A stretch of 64,000 nucleotides of DNA, from the NCBI GenBank assembly GCA_016928865.1, contig JAFGJX010000005.1, positions 1 through 64,000 on the forward strand. Reading direction: 5' to 3'. The notes below the pieces were generated by a model that saw only the letters and a list, made by a program, of their open reading frames with translations, ran no database searches and was not told the origin of the DNA. The DNA is from Spirochaetota bacterium. Lineage in GTDB: Bacteria; Spirochaetota; UBA4802; UBA5550. Both the position numbers and the translations under genes were made by a program. Within the stretch, counting starts at the first letter, position 1, and each line of letters opens with the position of its first letter. This document shows positions 49,841 through 58,156 of this stretch, in pieces.

Positions 49841-50564
49841 ATAAACCTGCTAATCTTTTCAGCGTCTTCAACTCGGCTTCGGAGAGCACACGGCACGAGC
49901 CTTTCCGTAACCTGATGATCCGCAGCGAGCCATACGAAGTCCGTTCGAGACTCTTTATCTTGTATCCGAGATTCGACAGGGTGTAGCGGATCTGGCGGTT
50001 TTTCCCTTCCGTAAGCACGATTCGTACCCGGAGCCTGTTTTCATCGAGGTATTCGACCTCCGCCGGCCTGGTCTTTATATCAAGCTGGGGGATATACACG
50101 CCCCTGCGTATTTTCTGCAGGTCGGCATCCTCAAGGGGACGGTCAAGTTCCACCTGATATTCTTTTTGAATGTGAAAATCGGGTTTCGTGAGTCGAAAAG
50201 CCAGGTCGCCATCGTTTGTCAGGAAGAGAAGCCCTGAGGTGTCCCGGTCAAGCCTGCCGACCGGGTACACGCCTGATCGTCTGAATTTCTCCGGGATAAG
50301 GTCCATGACAGTGGGCCTGTTCTTTTCATCGCTTCGCGTGGTTATATAGCCGCGCGGCTTGTTGAGAATGAGATAATGGCGCCGTTCCAGGGGGGCCGCC
50401 GGCCTGCCGTCAATTCTGACGGAATCGCCCGCTTCTATGATAGTTGACAGGTCGGTTGTGGTCTTCCCGTTGACCTTGATTCTGCCGGCGGTGATCAGGC
50501 CTTCTACGTGTCTCCTGGATCCGAGGCCGCAGAGCGCTAGATATTTATTCAGGCGTGTTCCCAT
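49839..50564 (-). CDS. RsuA/RluB-family rRNA pseudouridine synthase
   Basis: Converts a specific uridine of rRNA to pseudouridine. The 241-residue product has an N-terminal S4 RNA-binding domain (RLNKYLALCGLGSRRHVEGL). The catalytic motif is YPVGRLDRDTSGLLFLTNDG, with the nucleophile Asp in RLD. The C-terminal GKNRQIRYTLSNLGY is typical of RluB/RluE/RsuA. RluB (23S U2605) is the most common match by length, but the target cannot be fixed. Its start overlaps the end of the upstream lipoprotein gene by 20 bp. Confidence 0.92.
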   Translation of the reverse strand: MGTRLNKYLALCGLGSRRHVEGLITAGRIKVNGKTTTDLSTIIEAGDSVRIDGRPAAPLERRHYLILNKPRGYITTRSDEKNRPTVMDLIPEKFRRSGVYPVGRLDRDTSGLLFLTNDGDLAFRLTKPDFHIQKEYQVELDRPLEDADLQKIRRGVYIPQLDIKTRPAEVEYLDENRLRVRIVLTEGKNRQIRYTLSNLGYKIKSLERTSYGSLRIIRLRKGSCRVLSEAELKTLKRLAGL

Positions 50565-51291
50565 TGCCGGCCGTGTCTCCTCGCGCCGGGCTATGAGTCC
50601 GAATTTCCGGCTCCGGGCTGGTTTCCACTGATATCTTGGTAAAATGGAGGTCGTACTCCTTCATGTTCCTTTTTATAATATAATCGGCCCCCCGCTTCAC
50701 CAGGTCAAGGTTGCTTTTGAATGAGGTGCCGTCTGAAAATTCGATCTCGTTCTTGTTGAAGTTGACCGTATAGGTGCCGGTGATCTGCCGCGCTTCTCCT
50801 CCTTTCAGATATGAACGGTATGCGCCGCTTTCATACAATTCAAGGCAGTGCTCCGTGAAGTCGCCGAATTCATTCGTACTCCACCATTTTCCCGCAAGGT
50901 TCTGCCGTATCCTGGTCAGCTCGCCCTCCATAAAGCTGGTTACCTTACGGTCCATCGAAACACGATCGGCGGAGGAGTGGAGTGATAAGTTTTTTCCAAA
51001 GACCCAGCCGGCGCCGCCGTCTTTCATGCGTATCTTGTACCAGTAATCGTTCAATCGGCCGACCCAGCCTTTCTCACTAGATTTTTCAACCACCTGGACG
51101 CTCGAGCCTTTGCCGATCGTGGTGACTATGCCTGCAAAGATCATCGGATCGATTCGTACGGCGGTGTTTTCGTTGAGAATTATGCCGTACGTATCGTCGG
51201 TTATTTCATTGCCCCTGTCCCCGCAGGAGAAGAATGCGCCTGCAACCATCAGGATGGCCGTTATTCCGGTCACTGTTATTATGTTTTTCAT
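50545..51291 (-). CDS. SH3-domain lipoprotein
   Basis: The 248-residue product has a signal peptide ending in the lipobox GAFFSC (Cys23). A bacterial SH3-like domain follows at about residues 38-105 (GIVTTIGKGSSVQVVEKSS followed by YWYKIRMKDGGAGWVFGK). A second part (about 120-220) with GKWWSTNEFGDFTEHCLELY resembles a small beta-barrel lipocalin-like unit. Its role is likely in cell-wall binding or the periplasm, but not known. GGAATTGTGAC precedes the start. Confidence 0.8.
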   Translation of the reverse strand: MKNIITVTGITAILMVAGAFFSCGDRGNEITDDTYGIILNENTAVRIDPMIFAGIVTTIGKGSSVQVVEKSSEKGWVGRLNDYWYKIRMKDGGAGWVFGKNLSLHSSADRVSMDRKVTSFMEGELTRIRQNLAGKWWSTNEFGDFTEHCLELYESGAYRSYLKGGEARQITGTYTVNFNKNEIEFSDGTSFKSNLDLVKRGADYIIKRNMKEYDLHFTKISVETSPEPEIRTHSPARGDTAGNGNTPE

Positions 51292-51561
51292 GTCACAATT
51301 CCTTGTAATGCCGGGGTAAATCAGATTCCGGGTACTTCAAATTTTCAAGTCTTTTCTTCCAGGTATTTTTATTATTATTCGGAGAAAAACAGGCATGACG
51401 GTTCATTTTTATTGCTGACAGTCAATTATGGCATGATTTTACGGAAATTATCTTGACGACTGGCGCTCATGTTGTACACATAATCATATGGATTACATAA
51501 CCGCTCCGTGTCGTTTGGCGGTAAAAGCATCTCTATTTTTTGCACATGGATTAATACTGCG

Positions 51562-52152
51562 ATGAAGGTACGGGAGATATTCCAGGACAAGATTTTTACC
51601 ATCTCAAACATGCTGTCAGCGCTCAGAATTTTTTTCGGTCCGCTGCTCGGATATTATATCTATCTTGAATCAAAGACGGGCGATCCCATTTATCTGCGCT
51701 ATGAGATCGCCGTGGTTGTTCTTATCATACTCTCTGATTTTTTTGACGGAAAGCTCGCCCGGCACATGAACCAGGTGACGAAGCTGGGCCAGTACATGGA
51801 CCCGATCGCAGACAAGTTCGCGGGCCTCATTGCCATGACGTTTCTTGTCCTGTTCAAGGGCTATCCGCTCTGGGTGTTCGTTCTCGCCCTGGTGCGCGAG
51901 GTGTTCGCGGTAATTGCGGGTATTTTACTCTATATAAAAAAGGATGTAGAGGTGAGGCCGAATATCTTCGGCAAGCTGTGCGCGGCCAGCCTGGCCCTGT
52001 CCGGGGCCGTTTACATTCTGAACATTGATTACGCGATCGCCGGCGTCACCATCAAGCAGCTCTCGATATTCCTGGTCGTGCTGTTTTATGTGCTGGGGGG
52101 CCTCCTGTACGTGAAGACCTATGCGTGGAGCAACCGTGAAAAAGAGGCTTAG
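51562..52152 (+). CDS. pgsA: CDP-alcohol phosphatidyltransferase, probably PgsA
   Basis: Membrane enzyme that most likely makes phosphatidylglycerophosphate from CDP-diacylglycerol and glycerol-3-phosphate. The motif DG-x2-AR-x8-G-x3-D-x3-D is complete in SDFFDGKLARHMNQVTKLGQ followed by YMDPIADK (about residues 74-101). About five to six membrane helices are seen. ATG 51562 is preferred over an upstream GTG at 51508. It overlaps the downstream amidase gene by 17 bp. The substrate is inferred; pssA at 39 kb is the serine-type relative. Confidence 0.8.
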   Translation: MKVREIFQDKIFTISNMLSALRIFFGPLLGYYIYLESKTGDPIYLRYEIAVVVLIILSDFFDGKLARHMNQVTKLGQYMDPIADKFAGLIAMTFLVLFKGYPLWVFVLALVREVFAVIAGILLYIKKDVEVRPNIFGKLCAASLALSGAVYILNIDYAIAGVTIKQLSIFLVVLFYVLGGLLYVKTYAWSNREKEA

Positions 52153-53308
52153 CCGCTGTTTCTTCCCGGCGCTTCTTTCCCTTCTCGCCCTGCCGTCATT
52201 TTCGGCATCCGGGCCTATCGAAATCGTTCGTGTCAAGAATGAAGAATACCTCCCTCTTGATGAAATTCTTTCACAGACGGAGCTCGATCATTCGTTCGAT
52301 ATGATTTCTGGAAAGGGAAGGCTCTACCGGAAAGGCCATTACGCCGTGTACGGCATCGGGCTCTCCATAATCCTGGTCGATGGCGGCCTGTACAAGTCGC
52401 CGGTTCCCGTGCGCCGTAAAGCGGGGCGCGTCCTCATCCCGTTCGATGCGGCTGAAAAAATCGTGCAAAGCCTTCGGCCCGGCGTCCGTGTGGATCGAGA
52501 TCGCTCCGCGGCATATGTCAGATTTCCGGATAATGAAGATGAGTCTCCTGAGAGAAAGGAGGATACGCCTGTCACGCCGGTGAAGGACCGCATAAGGTTC
52601 ATCGTCATTGATCCGGGCCACGGCGGCAAGGACCCGGGCGCGCTGGGTAAAGGCGGGATCATGGAAAAGGATATCACGCTCGCGGTGTCAAAACGGCTCG
52701 AGAAAGAGTTGAAAAATGCGTTTCCGGACCTCCGCGTGTTCCTCACCCGGAGCAACGACCGCTTTATCGAGCTCTCCGGGCGGACGGCGATTGCCAATAA
52801 ATTACTGAAGAAAAGTGAGAACGGCATATTCCTGAGCGTTCACGTCAATTCTGCGCTTTCCAGCCGCATCTCCGGCTATGAGACCTATTTCCTGTCGCAG
52901 AATCCAACCAATGAGGATGCGCGAAATACGGCCGCCCTGGAAAACAACGTCATTGTTCTCGAGGAGAAACATGATGGCGGCGGGACCCATGATGATGTGG
53001 ATTACATTGAAGCCATGATGATCACGACCCAGATCCAGAAGGAGAGCGCCGCTCTTGCCGCATGCATTCAGAAAGGGCTTTCGAAAAAAAACAGGGCCTT
53101 TGCCTCCCGCGGCGTGAAAAAGGCGGACTTTTTCGTATTGCGCGGGGTTCTGATGCCGGCCGTCCTGGTCGAGATCGGCTACATCTCGAATATCAAGGAG
53201 GCGCGCCAGCTTAAAAAAGAGGACCACCAGCGGGCCGTCGCCGCCGGGATCGCCGAGGGCGTGGAGCTGTTCATCAAGAAATACAACAGCCTGATAAAAA
53301 TAAACTGA
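52136..53308 (+). CDS. N-acetylmuramoyl-L-alanine amidase (AmiC type)
   Basis: Periplasmic zinc amidase that cleaves stem peptides from peptidoglycan, usually during cell separation. The GTG at 52136 is chosen with a GGAG site five bases upstream; ATG 52121 is possible. The 390-residue product has a signal peptide, an N-terminal domain (about 30-130), and an Amidase_3 domain from about residue 153. Zinc ligands His162 (DPGHGGKDPGA), Glu177 and His236 (SVHVNSA) are visible, with catalytic Glu346 (VEIGYISN). It overlaps pgsA and is followed by a GerMN-like gene. Confidence 0.94.
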   Translation: MKKRLSRCFFPALLSLLALPSFSASGPIEIVRVKNEEYLPLDEILSQTELDHSFDMISGKGRLYRKGHYAVYGIGLSIILVDGGLYKSPVPVRRKAGRVLIPFDAAEKIVQSLRPGVRVDRDRSAAYVRFPDNEDESPERKEDTPVTPVKDRIRFIVIDPGHGGKDPGALGKGGIMEKDITLAVSKRLEKELKNAFPDLRVFLTRSNDRFIELSGRTAIANKLLKKSENGIFLSVHVNSALSSRISGYETYFLSQNPTNEDARNTAALENNVIVLEEKHDGGGTHDDVDYIEAMMITTQIQKESAALAACIQKGLSKKNRAFASRGVKKADFFVLRGVLMPAVLVEIGYISNIKEARQLKKEDHQRAVAAGIAEGVELFIKKYNSLIKIN

Positions 53309-53387
53309 GCCACGAAATGCTCGATGCATGAAAAAATACTTGATTCCGGAGGGGGGAGGCCTACAGTTCTGAAAACAGGTGATTGGA

Positions 53388-54053
53388 ATGAAATGTGATA
53401 CGAGCGGATTGCGCGCCATCGCCGGAAAGCTCGGGCGGCAGGCAGGCGGTCTCTATGAGAAAAGGCTGAAGGCCCCTGTCTTGCGCCTCGTCTCCCTGGT
53501 GCGCACGGAGATCATCGACTACCCCGAGGGGAAAGAACGGAACCGCCGGATCATACTCCTGCTGACCGCCCTGTTCATGCTCGATTATCTCATGTACTGC
53601 TTTCATACCGATAAAAACATTGTCGATATCTTTCCGGAGATCGTACCTTTTGAGCAGATGAAAACGGTCAGCGTGTATCTGCCCGATACTGACGGGGAAA
53701 CCATGATTTCCGAGCGTCGTTCGATTCCCCGATACGACAGTGATGATAAAACAGCCCGCGCGCTGTTTGAGGTCGTGGTGAAGGGATCCATCTTCGACAA
53801 TACCTCGATGGCAGTGCCGGCCGGGCTGTTCCTGAGAAAGGTGTGGCTGCTCGGCAATCCGGAAGGTAAAAACAGGACCTGCATCTTTGACCTGGAACCG
53901 GTGGAAGTCGGCACCAGGAGGAGCGTGGTCAAAAACTCGGAAGCGCTGTTCAGGCGGGCGCTGGAAAAAACGGTCATCGAGAACATCCCCTCTGTCGGGA
54001 CCGTCATGCTGCTTGAAAAAGGGGTCCCCGGCACCCCGCTGTGGGAGCTCTAA
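53388..54053 (+). CDS. GerMN-domain-like membrane protein
   Basis: The 221-residue product has one membrane helix at about residues 49-67 (RIILLLTALFMLDYLMYCF). A C-terminal domain begins VSVYLPDTDGETMISERRSI and continues ARALFEVVVKGSIFDNTSMA, a GerMN-like pattern (a domain named for spore germination but widespread in non-sporulating bacteria). ATG 53388 is preferred because AGGTGA lies six bases upstream. Next to the amidase gene, a peptidoglycan-related role is likely. Its 3' end overlaps that of dapF by 4 bp in convergent orientation. Confidence 0.65.
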   Translation: MKCDTSGLRAIAGKLGRQAGGLYEKRLKAPVLRLVSLVRTEIIDYPEGKERNRRIILLLTALFMLDYLMYCFHTDKNIVDIFPEIVPFEQMKTVSVYLPDTDGETMISERRSIPRYDSDDKTARALFEVVVKGSIFDNTSMAVPAGLFLRKVWLLGNPEGKNRTCIFDLEPVEVGTRRSVVKNSEALFRRALEKTVIENIPSVGTVMLLEKGVPGTPLWEL

Positions 54054-54889
54054 CCGGACCACTCTCCGCTGAACACCCTCACCGACGGACCGGTGAGGTA
54101 AATGCAGTTGTCATCGTCACGCCATTCGGTCTTCAGGTCTCCGCCCCGCAGGTGTATAAGGATCGCGCGCTCGGTCAGCCGGTTCATTATGCATGCCACG
54201 GTGACGGCCGAGGCGCCGGTGCCGCACGCGAGCGTTTCTCCCGTGCCCCTTTCCCAGGTGCGCTGGATTACTTCCCTGCGGTTGAGTACCTTCACGAACT
54301 CGACATTCGCCCTGTTCGGGAAGAGTGGGTGGTTCTCCACCTGGGGCCCGTATTTTTCAATCGGGAATTTCTCGGTGTCCTCAACGAAGATGACCACGTG
54401 GGGGTTGCCCATTGAGAGCGACGTGATCACGAACTTGGTGCCGTCGTCAAGCTGGAGCGTTTCCCCCAGTACCATCCCCTGGTCGCCGATCATCGGGATC
54501 CTGTCGCGGCGCAGTATCGGCTCGCCCATATTGATCATGACGCTTGACACCTTCCCTTTCCTGACTATGAGGTTGAGCGTTTTGATCCCAGCGGCGGTTT
54601 CAATATCCAGCTGTTTTTTTCCTGTTATCCTGTTGTCGTACAGGTATTTCGCGAAACAGCGGATGCCGTTTCCGCACATTTCCGCCTCGCTTCCGTCAGG
54701 ATTGAATATTCTCATACGGAAGTCCGCCCGGCGCGAATTGAGCAGGAGGAGAATACCGTCGGCGCCGACACCGTAATGGCGATCGCACATGGAAACCGCC
54801 AGCTTTTTTGGAGAGGGGACCTTTGATTTCCTGCAGTCGATGATGATGAAATCGTTGCCGGTTCCCTGCATCTTGGTGAATCTGATCAT
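54050..54889 (-). CDS. dapF: Diaminopimelate epimerase
   Basis: Converts LL- to meso-diaminopimelate, needed for lysine and peptidoglycan cross-links. The 279-residue product begins MIRFTKMQGTGNDFIIID and carries the two catalytic cysteines Cys72 (EMCGNGIRC) and Cys222 (ETLACGTGASA). AGAGG lies upstream of the start. Together with lysC and ddl in the window it supports a DAP-type (or lysine-linked) wall precursor pathway. Confidence 0.96.
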   Translation of the reverse strand: MIRFTKMQGTGNDFIIIDCRKSKVPSPKKLAVSMCDRHYGVGADGILLLLNSRRADFRMRIFNPDGSEAEMCGNGIRCFAKYLYDNRITGKKQLDIETAAGIKTLNLIVRKGKVSSVMINMGEPILRRDRIPMIGDQGMVLGETLQLDDGTKFVITSLSMGNPHVVIFVEDTEKFPIEKYGPQVENHPLFPNRANVEFVKVLNRREVIQRTWERGTGETLACGTGASAVTVACIMNRLTERAILIHLRGGDLKTEWRDDDNCIYLTGPSVRVFSGEWSG

Positions 54890-54958
54890 GGCTGATTACC
54901 TCTCAGAGGCGGGCGGATCTCGACAAGAGGCCCTTCCGCCGCATCCTGCTTATAAATG

Positions 54959-55076
54959 ATGATCAGGTTTGTTGCGAAACCGCGTCTCACTCTCGCCGTG
55001 AAGCCCCGGCGGCCGCTTTTCAAGGGCTTCGTCAGAAGGACCATCTCTGAAAATTCAGTATCGCAGCAAATCTATT
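54959..55076. repeat. Segment flanked by inverted copies of a dispersed repeat
   Basis: This lies in the 316-bp gene-free gap between dapF and the deacetylase gene. The left end (54959-54980, minus strand) matches GTTTCGCAACAAA followed by CCTGATCAT. The right end (55058-55076, plus strand) reads GTATCGCAGCAAATCTATT. The two are inverted and about 78 bp apart, giving a segment of about 118 bp with imperfect terminal inverted repeats, like a miniature transposable or palindromic element. A third copy lies at 34281. The rest of the gap shows only a weak promoter-like TTGAGT (55155). Confidence 0.5.
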
Positions 55077-55205
55077 GTTCAATATATATAATTATTACAG
55101 GATCCCGCGTAAAATGTAAAGCCATAAAATATGATTTCTGCAAGTATTAAATCGTTGAGTTGCCGGCAGGGATTGTACGATAGAGATAGTAATAAATAGG
55201 GTGTT

Positions 55206-56021
55206 ATGAAGAAAAACATTATCATACTCCTGGTCACATTAGGTCTTTCACTCGCGGCGGCGCTGTTTCTGCTTCTTGATGATGCGGGCGTATTTTCGCC
55301 GGGCAGGATGGTCTGGCTCCACAAGGACCGGGAGGTCAGGTCCCGCCTTCTTTCGATCCCCATACTTCTCTATCATAATATCGACGGAAAGGGACCATTT
55401 GCGATTGATGCCGCTGTGCTGCGGGAGCATTTCCAGCTTTTCAGGGACAGGGGTATACGGGTCATTTCGCTGCGCGAGCTGGTCCGGCAGCTTGAGAATC
55501 CCGCCCCGTTCGATGACCGCGTGATAGTTATCACATTTGATGACGGGTACGGGACAATGCATTCAAAGCTGCTTCCGCTGGTGCGGGAATTCGGGTATCC
55601 GGTGACCCTGTTTGTTTATGCGGACATCATATCGGTTAAATCGAGCAGAAACCTGACATGGGAAAAGGCCCGGAAGCTGGACCGCCAGGGTATTGATATC
55701 CAGGCGCATTCGATAAGCCATGCGGATCTGACTGAGCTGTACAGAATAAACGATCAGGAATCCCGGAAGCGACTGTACGAGGAGCTCTATCTTGCCAGGC
55801 GTCTGATCGGATTGCGTATGAACAAGAAAATCGATTTCTATGCCTTCCCCTATGGCCGATACAATCTTGCAATTATGGATATGGCCCGCAAGGCCGGGTA
55901 CCGCCGTGTTTTTTCCACAGATTACGGCTCAAATATCATAAGCAGGGACAATTTTTGCCTGCGACGCCAGCATATTAAAAGCAGTTACACAATAGATTTT
56001 ATCGATTCCCTTGTTCGCTAA
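55206..56021 (+). CDS. Polysaccharide deacetylase-family protein
   Basis: The 271-residue product has an N-terminal membrane anchor (KNIIILLVTLGLSLAAALF) and a NodB-type deacetylase domain. The motifs are LLYHNID, VITFDDGYGTMHSKL (Asp112, Asp113) and AHSISHADL (His168, His172), which are the metal-binding residues. It acts outside the inner membrane, probably on peptidoglycan or surface polysaccharide N-acetyl groups. The substrate is unknown. Confidence 0.9.
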   Translation: MKKNIIILLVTLGLSLAAALFLLLDDAGVFSPGRMVWLHKDREVRSRLLSIPILLYHNIDGKGPFAIDAAVLREHFQLFRDRGIRVISLRELVRQLENPAPFDDRVIVITFDDGYGTMHSKLLPLVREFGYPVTLFVYADIISVKSSRNLTWEKARKLDRQGIDIQAHSISHADLTELYRINDQESRKRLYEELYLARRLIGLRMNKKIDFYAFPYGRYNLAIMDMARKAGYRRVFSTDYGSNIISRDNFCLRRQHIKSSYTIDFIDSLVR

Positions 56022-56178
56022 AACCGCTTATTCAGACCTGCTTCCTGCCCGAAAAATTCGATGTACTGGTAGGTGCGGGAATCCCGTTTTCTGTTGAATA
56101 CAATATACACAGCCAGCCCCTGTATTAATGAATGATGTCCGGCTTTCAGTCCTGCCGGCCTGCAAGCCTGTTTTTTTA

Positions 56179-56207
56179 TTGACAAATACCTTAACTGTTG
56201 ATAGAAA
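56179..56207 (+). promoter_or_regulatory. Putative promoter of the M23 peptidase gene
   Basis: A consensus TTGACA (56179-56184), a 17-bp spacer and TAGAAA (56202-56207) lie about 75 bp upstream of the gene. A T-run just before the -35 may end the deacetylase transcript. Confidence 0.55.
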
Positions 56208-56282
56208 CATTCAACTTCGTCTTAATTGTCATCTTCAAAAAAGAAAAATAAAGATAGATACGATCAAGGAGTGGACGCGGCA

Positions 56283-57011
56283 ATGAGAAGCATACTAGGC
56301 ACGGCCATATTTATATTTATTTTATGCGGCCCATCTTTCGCTGAGGAAATTGTCCAGGTCGACAATCAATATGTCCAGGAATACAAGGGACGTCTTGGCG
56401 CATGGACTGAGGTCAAATCGCAGGCGCAGCTCAATTCTTTAGTCGGAAAATTCGGGACCACCATCCAGGAGGTCCGTGAGATGAACGGGTCACAGCTTGC
56501 CTTTGGTTCCTTCCTTTTCATGCCCTTTTCGGATAAATATCTACAGGAGCTGGAAGCGCAGGGAGTCAAGCGTGACAGCGTGGTGAGCAGGAAAAACGAC
56601 TTCATCTGGCCCATCTCCCGCGTTGACAATATCTCGTCCGCGTTCGGCATGCGTCACGGGAGGCTGCATACGGGCACTGATATGCCGGCTGTCAGAGGAA
56701 CGCCTATCATCGCGGTAATGGACGGAAGGGTTGTTGCGACCGGTAATGACGCCGGTCTGGGGAAAAACATCCTCCTGGAGCACCGGGACAATTTTTTTAC
56801 CCGTTACGCGCACTGTTATCGATGGCTGGTCAAGACCGGCGATTATGTCAAAAAGGGCCAGATTATCGGTCTGGTCGGCAGTACGGGTCGCTCCACCGGC
56901 TGTCATCTTCATTTTGAAATCAGATATAACGATATACCCCTGAACCCGCTCGATTTTCTGCCATACAAGCAGAATCTTTCCCAGCCCCATATGATACGGA
57001 ACTGGAAGTAG
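56283..57011 (+). CDS. LysM-like / M23 peptidase
   Basis: A periplasmic peptidoglycan hydrolase or divisome regulator. ATG 56283 is chosen because it begins a clean signal peptide (MRSILGTAIFIFILCGPSFA). The frame is open further upstream, but that would place a hydrophilic extension before the signal. A LysM-like segment (about 48-82) precedes the LytM/M23 domain. Zinc ligands are His129, Asp133 (HTGTDM) and His210 (HLHFE), with catalytic His177. All catalytic residues are present, so it is probably active rather than an EnvC-like regulator. Length is 242 residues. Confidence 0.9.
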   Translation: MRSILGTAIFIFILCGPSFAEEIVQVDNQYVQEYKGRLGAWTEVKSQAQLNSLVGKFGTTIQEVREMNGSQLAFGSFLFMPFSDKYLQELEAQGVKRDSVVSRKNDFIWPISRVDNISSAFGMRHGRLHTGTDMPAVRGTPIIAVMDGRVVATGNDAGLGKNILLEHRDNFFTRYAHCYRWLVKTGDYVKKGQIIGLVGSTGRSTGCHLHFEIRYNDIPLNPLDFLPYKQNLSQPHMIRNWK

Positions 57012-57027
57012 ATCGAACGCCATGAAT

Positions 57028-57060
57028 AAAAAAAGCGGCCCTGTCTGAGCCGCTTTTTTT
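57028..57060. terminator. Bidirectional intrinsic terminator
   Basis: AAAAAAAGCGGC (57028-57039) and GCCGCTTTTTTT (57049-57060) form a stem with a 9-nt loop between the convergent M23 and hypothetical genes. The T-runs on both strands would allow termination in both directions. Confidence 0.85.
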
Positions 57061-57086
57061 ATTTTATGCGGGTTTCATGTAGTCCG

Positions 57087-58052
57087 TTATTTTTTTTCCT
57101 GGCTGCTTTTTCTGTTCACCCCTTCTTCCAGGTTGATGTTGTTCTTCTTTAAAAACCGTTCCGTCTCCGCATCGATATTGTACAGGGTGTCTATCATGCT
57201 GTTTACCTTTTCAGGGGTCGGAAATGTTTTTTTAATGATCTGCTCCTCTTCTGGCGATCCATTGTACGCCAGGTTCGTCAGGGTCCCGATAATGTTTTCA
57301 ATGTCCTTCTGGGTATTGCGGACAATGCAGACCACGTTCGGGCCTGATCTGAAGCCCCAGTGAAACCCGTCGCTGCAGTTTACGGTGAATGTTTCAGTCA
57401 CGCCGTCGCCGTCGGCATCCTCGGCATAATAGACGGTGCCGCCGTCCGCTGTCCGTCCGGTGACCGTGGTGATATAGCGCACTGCTTCACCCTCAACCAG
57501 TGTTTTTTTTGGCAGGCGCCGCCGTTCCACCGCTATCTCAGCCTCTCGCCTGTTGACAATCAACGAGAGGAAGATGGCGACTTGCTTTTTCAGAAATTTC
57601 TCCCGCACACGTGAGTAAAAATCCTGATAATTGGAAGATACCCACTCCTTTGTCGTGTTTTTCTGGATTTCAATCTTCCGGTCTGTCACGAGAACGTAAT
57701 CGGGTACGCCGTCGATCTTGTTGATCCATATGTCGGGGAGGAGCTGCCCGCCCTTGTCATACATCGCCATGTTCAGCCTGGCCTGTTCCGGGCTGTCGTA
57801 ACCGTCTCTGAAAAGGAAGACCCTCTTGTCTTTTATGACCATGAGAGACGCAACGGAATTGTCCGCCTGGTCCTGGGAAAATTCCCCGTGCGGGGTTTCA
57901 ATATGCTGGTACATGACGCGGTCTTCGTCGTATCTGCTCAGTTTTACGATATCGATCGGCAGATACTCGTGGTCTTTCGAATAAAGGGCCGGCTGCAGGA
58001 AGATGCAGAGCGCGGCGATATATGCAAGGTACTTTCCGATTTTTTTAGCCAT
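57087..58052 (-). CDS. Secreted hypothetical protein with a DxDxDG motif
   Basis: The 321-residue product has a signal peptide (KYLAYIAALCIFLQPALYSK, about residues 7-26) and no lipobox. A segment TVYYAEDADGDGVTETFTVN (about residues 206-225) carries the calcium-binding DxDxDG loop seen in EF-hand-like and dockerin proteins. No wider family was recognised. A strong GGAGG site precedes the ATG. It is probably periplasmic or exported. The Lys/Ser-rich C-terminus (NRKSSQEKK) has no anchor. Confidence 0.72.
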   Translation of the reverse strand: MAKKIGKYLAYIAALCIFLQPALYSKDHEYLPIDIVKLSRYDEDRVMYQHIETPHGEFSQDQADNSVASLMVIKDKRVFLFRDGYDSPEQARLNMAMYDKGGQLLPDIWINKIDGVPDYVLVTDRKIEIQKNTTKEWVSSNYQDFYSRVREKFLKKQVAIFLSLIVNRREAEIAVERRRLPKKTLVEGEAVRYITTVTGRTADGGTVYYAEDADGDGVTETFTVNCSDGFHWGFRSGPNVVCIVRNTQKDIENIIGTLTNLAYNGSPEEEQIIKKTFPTPEKVNSMIDTLYNIDAETERFLKKNNINLEEGVNRKSSQEKK

Positions 58053-58156
58053 TTAGATTCCTCCATGATTGGGATGGAACGGAAGACCGTCCCGCCAAAG
58101 CGCACCGCTGGAAGGATAGCAGTCGTCGGCAATTTGTCAAATGTTTTTCAGGGGGC

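Noticed and set aside
56226-56282. Upstream TTG start for the M23 peptidase
   Set aside because: It would put a hydrophilic Lys-rich extension before the signal peptide.
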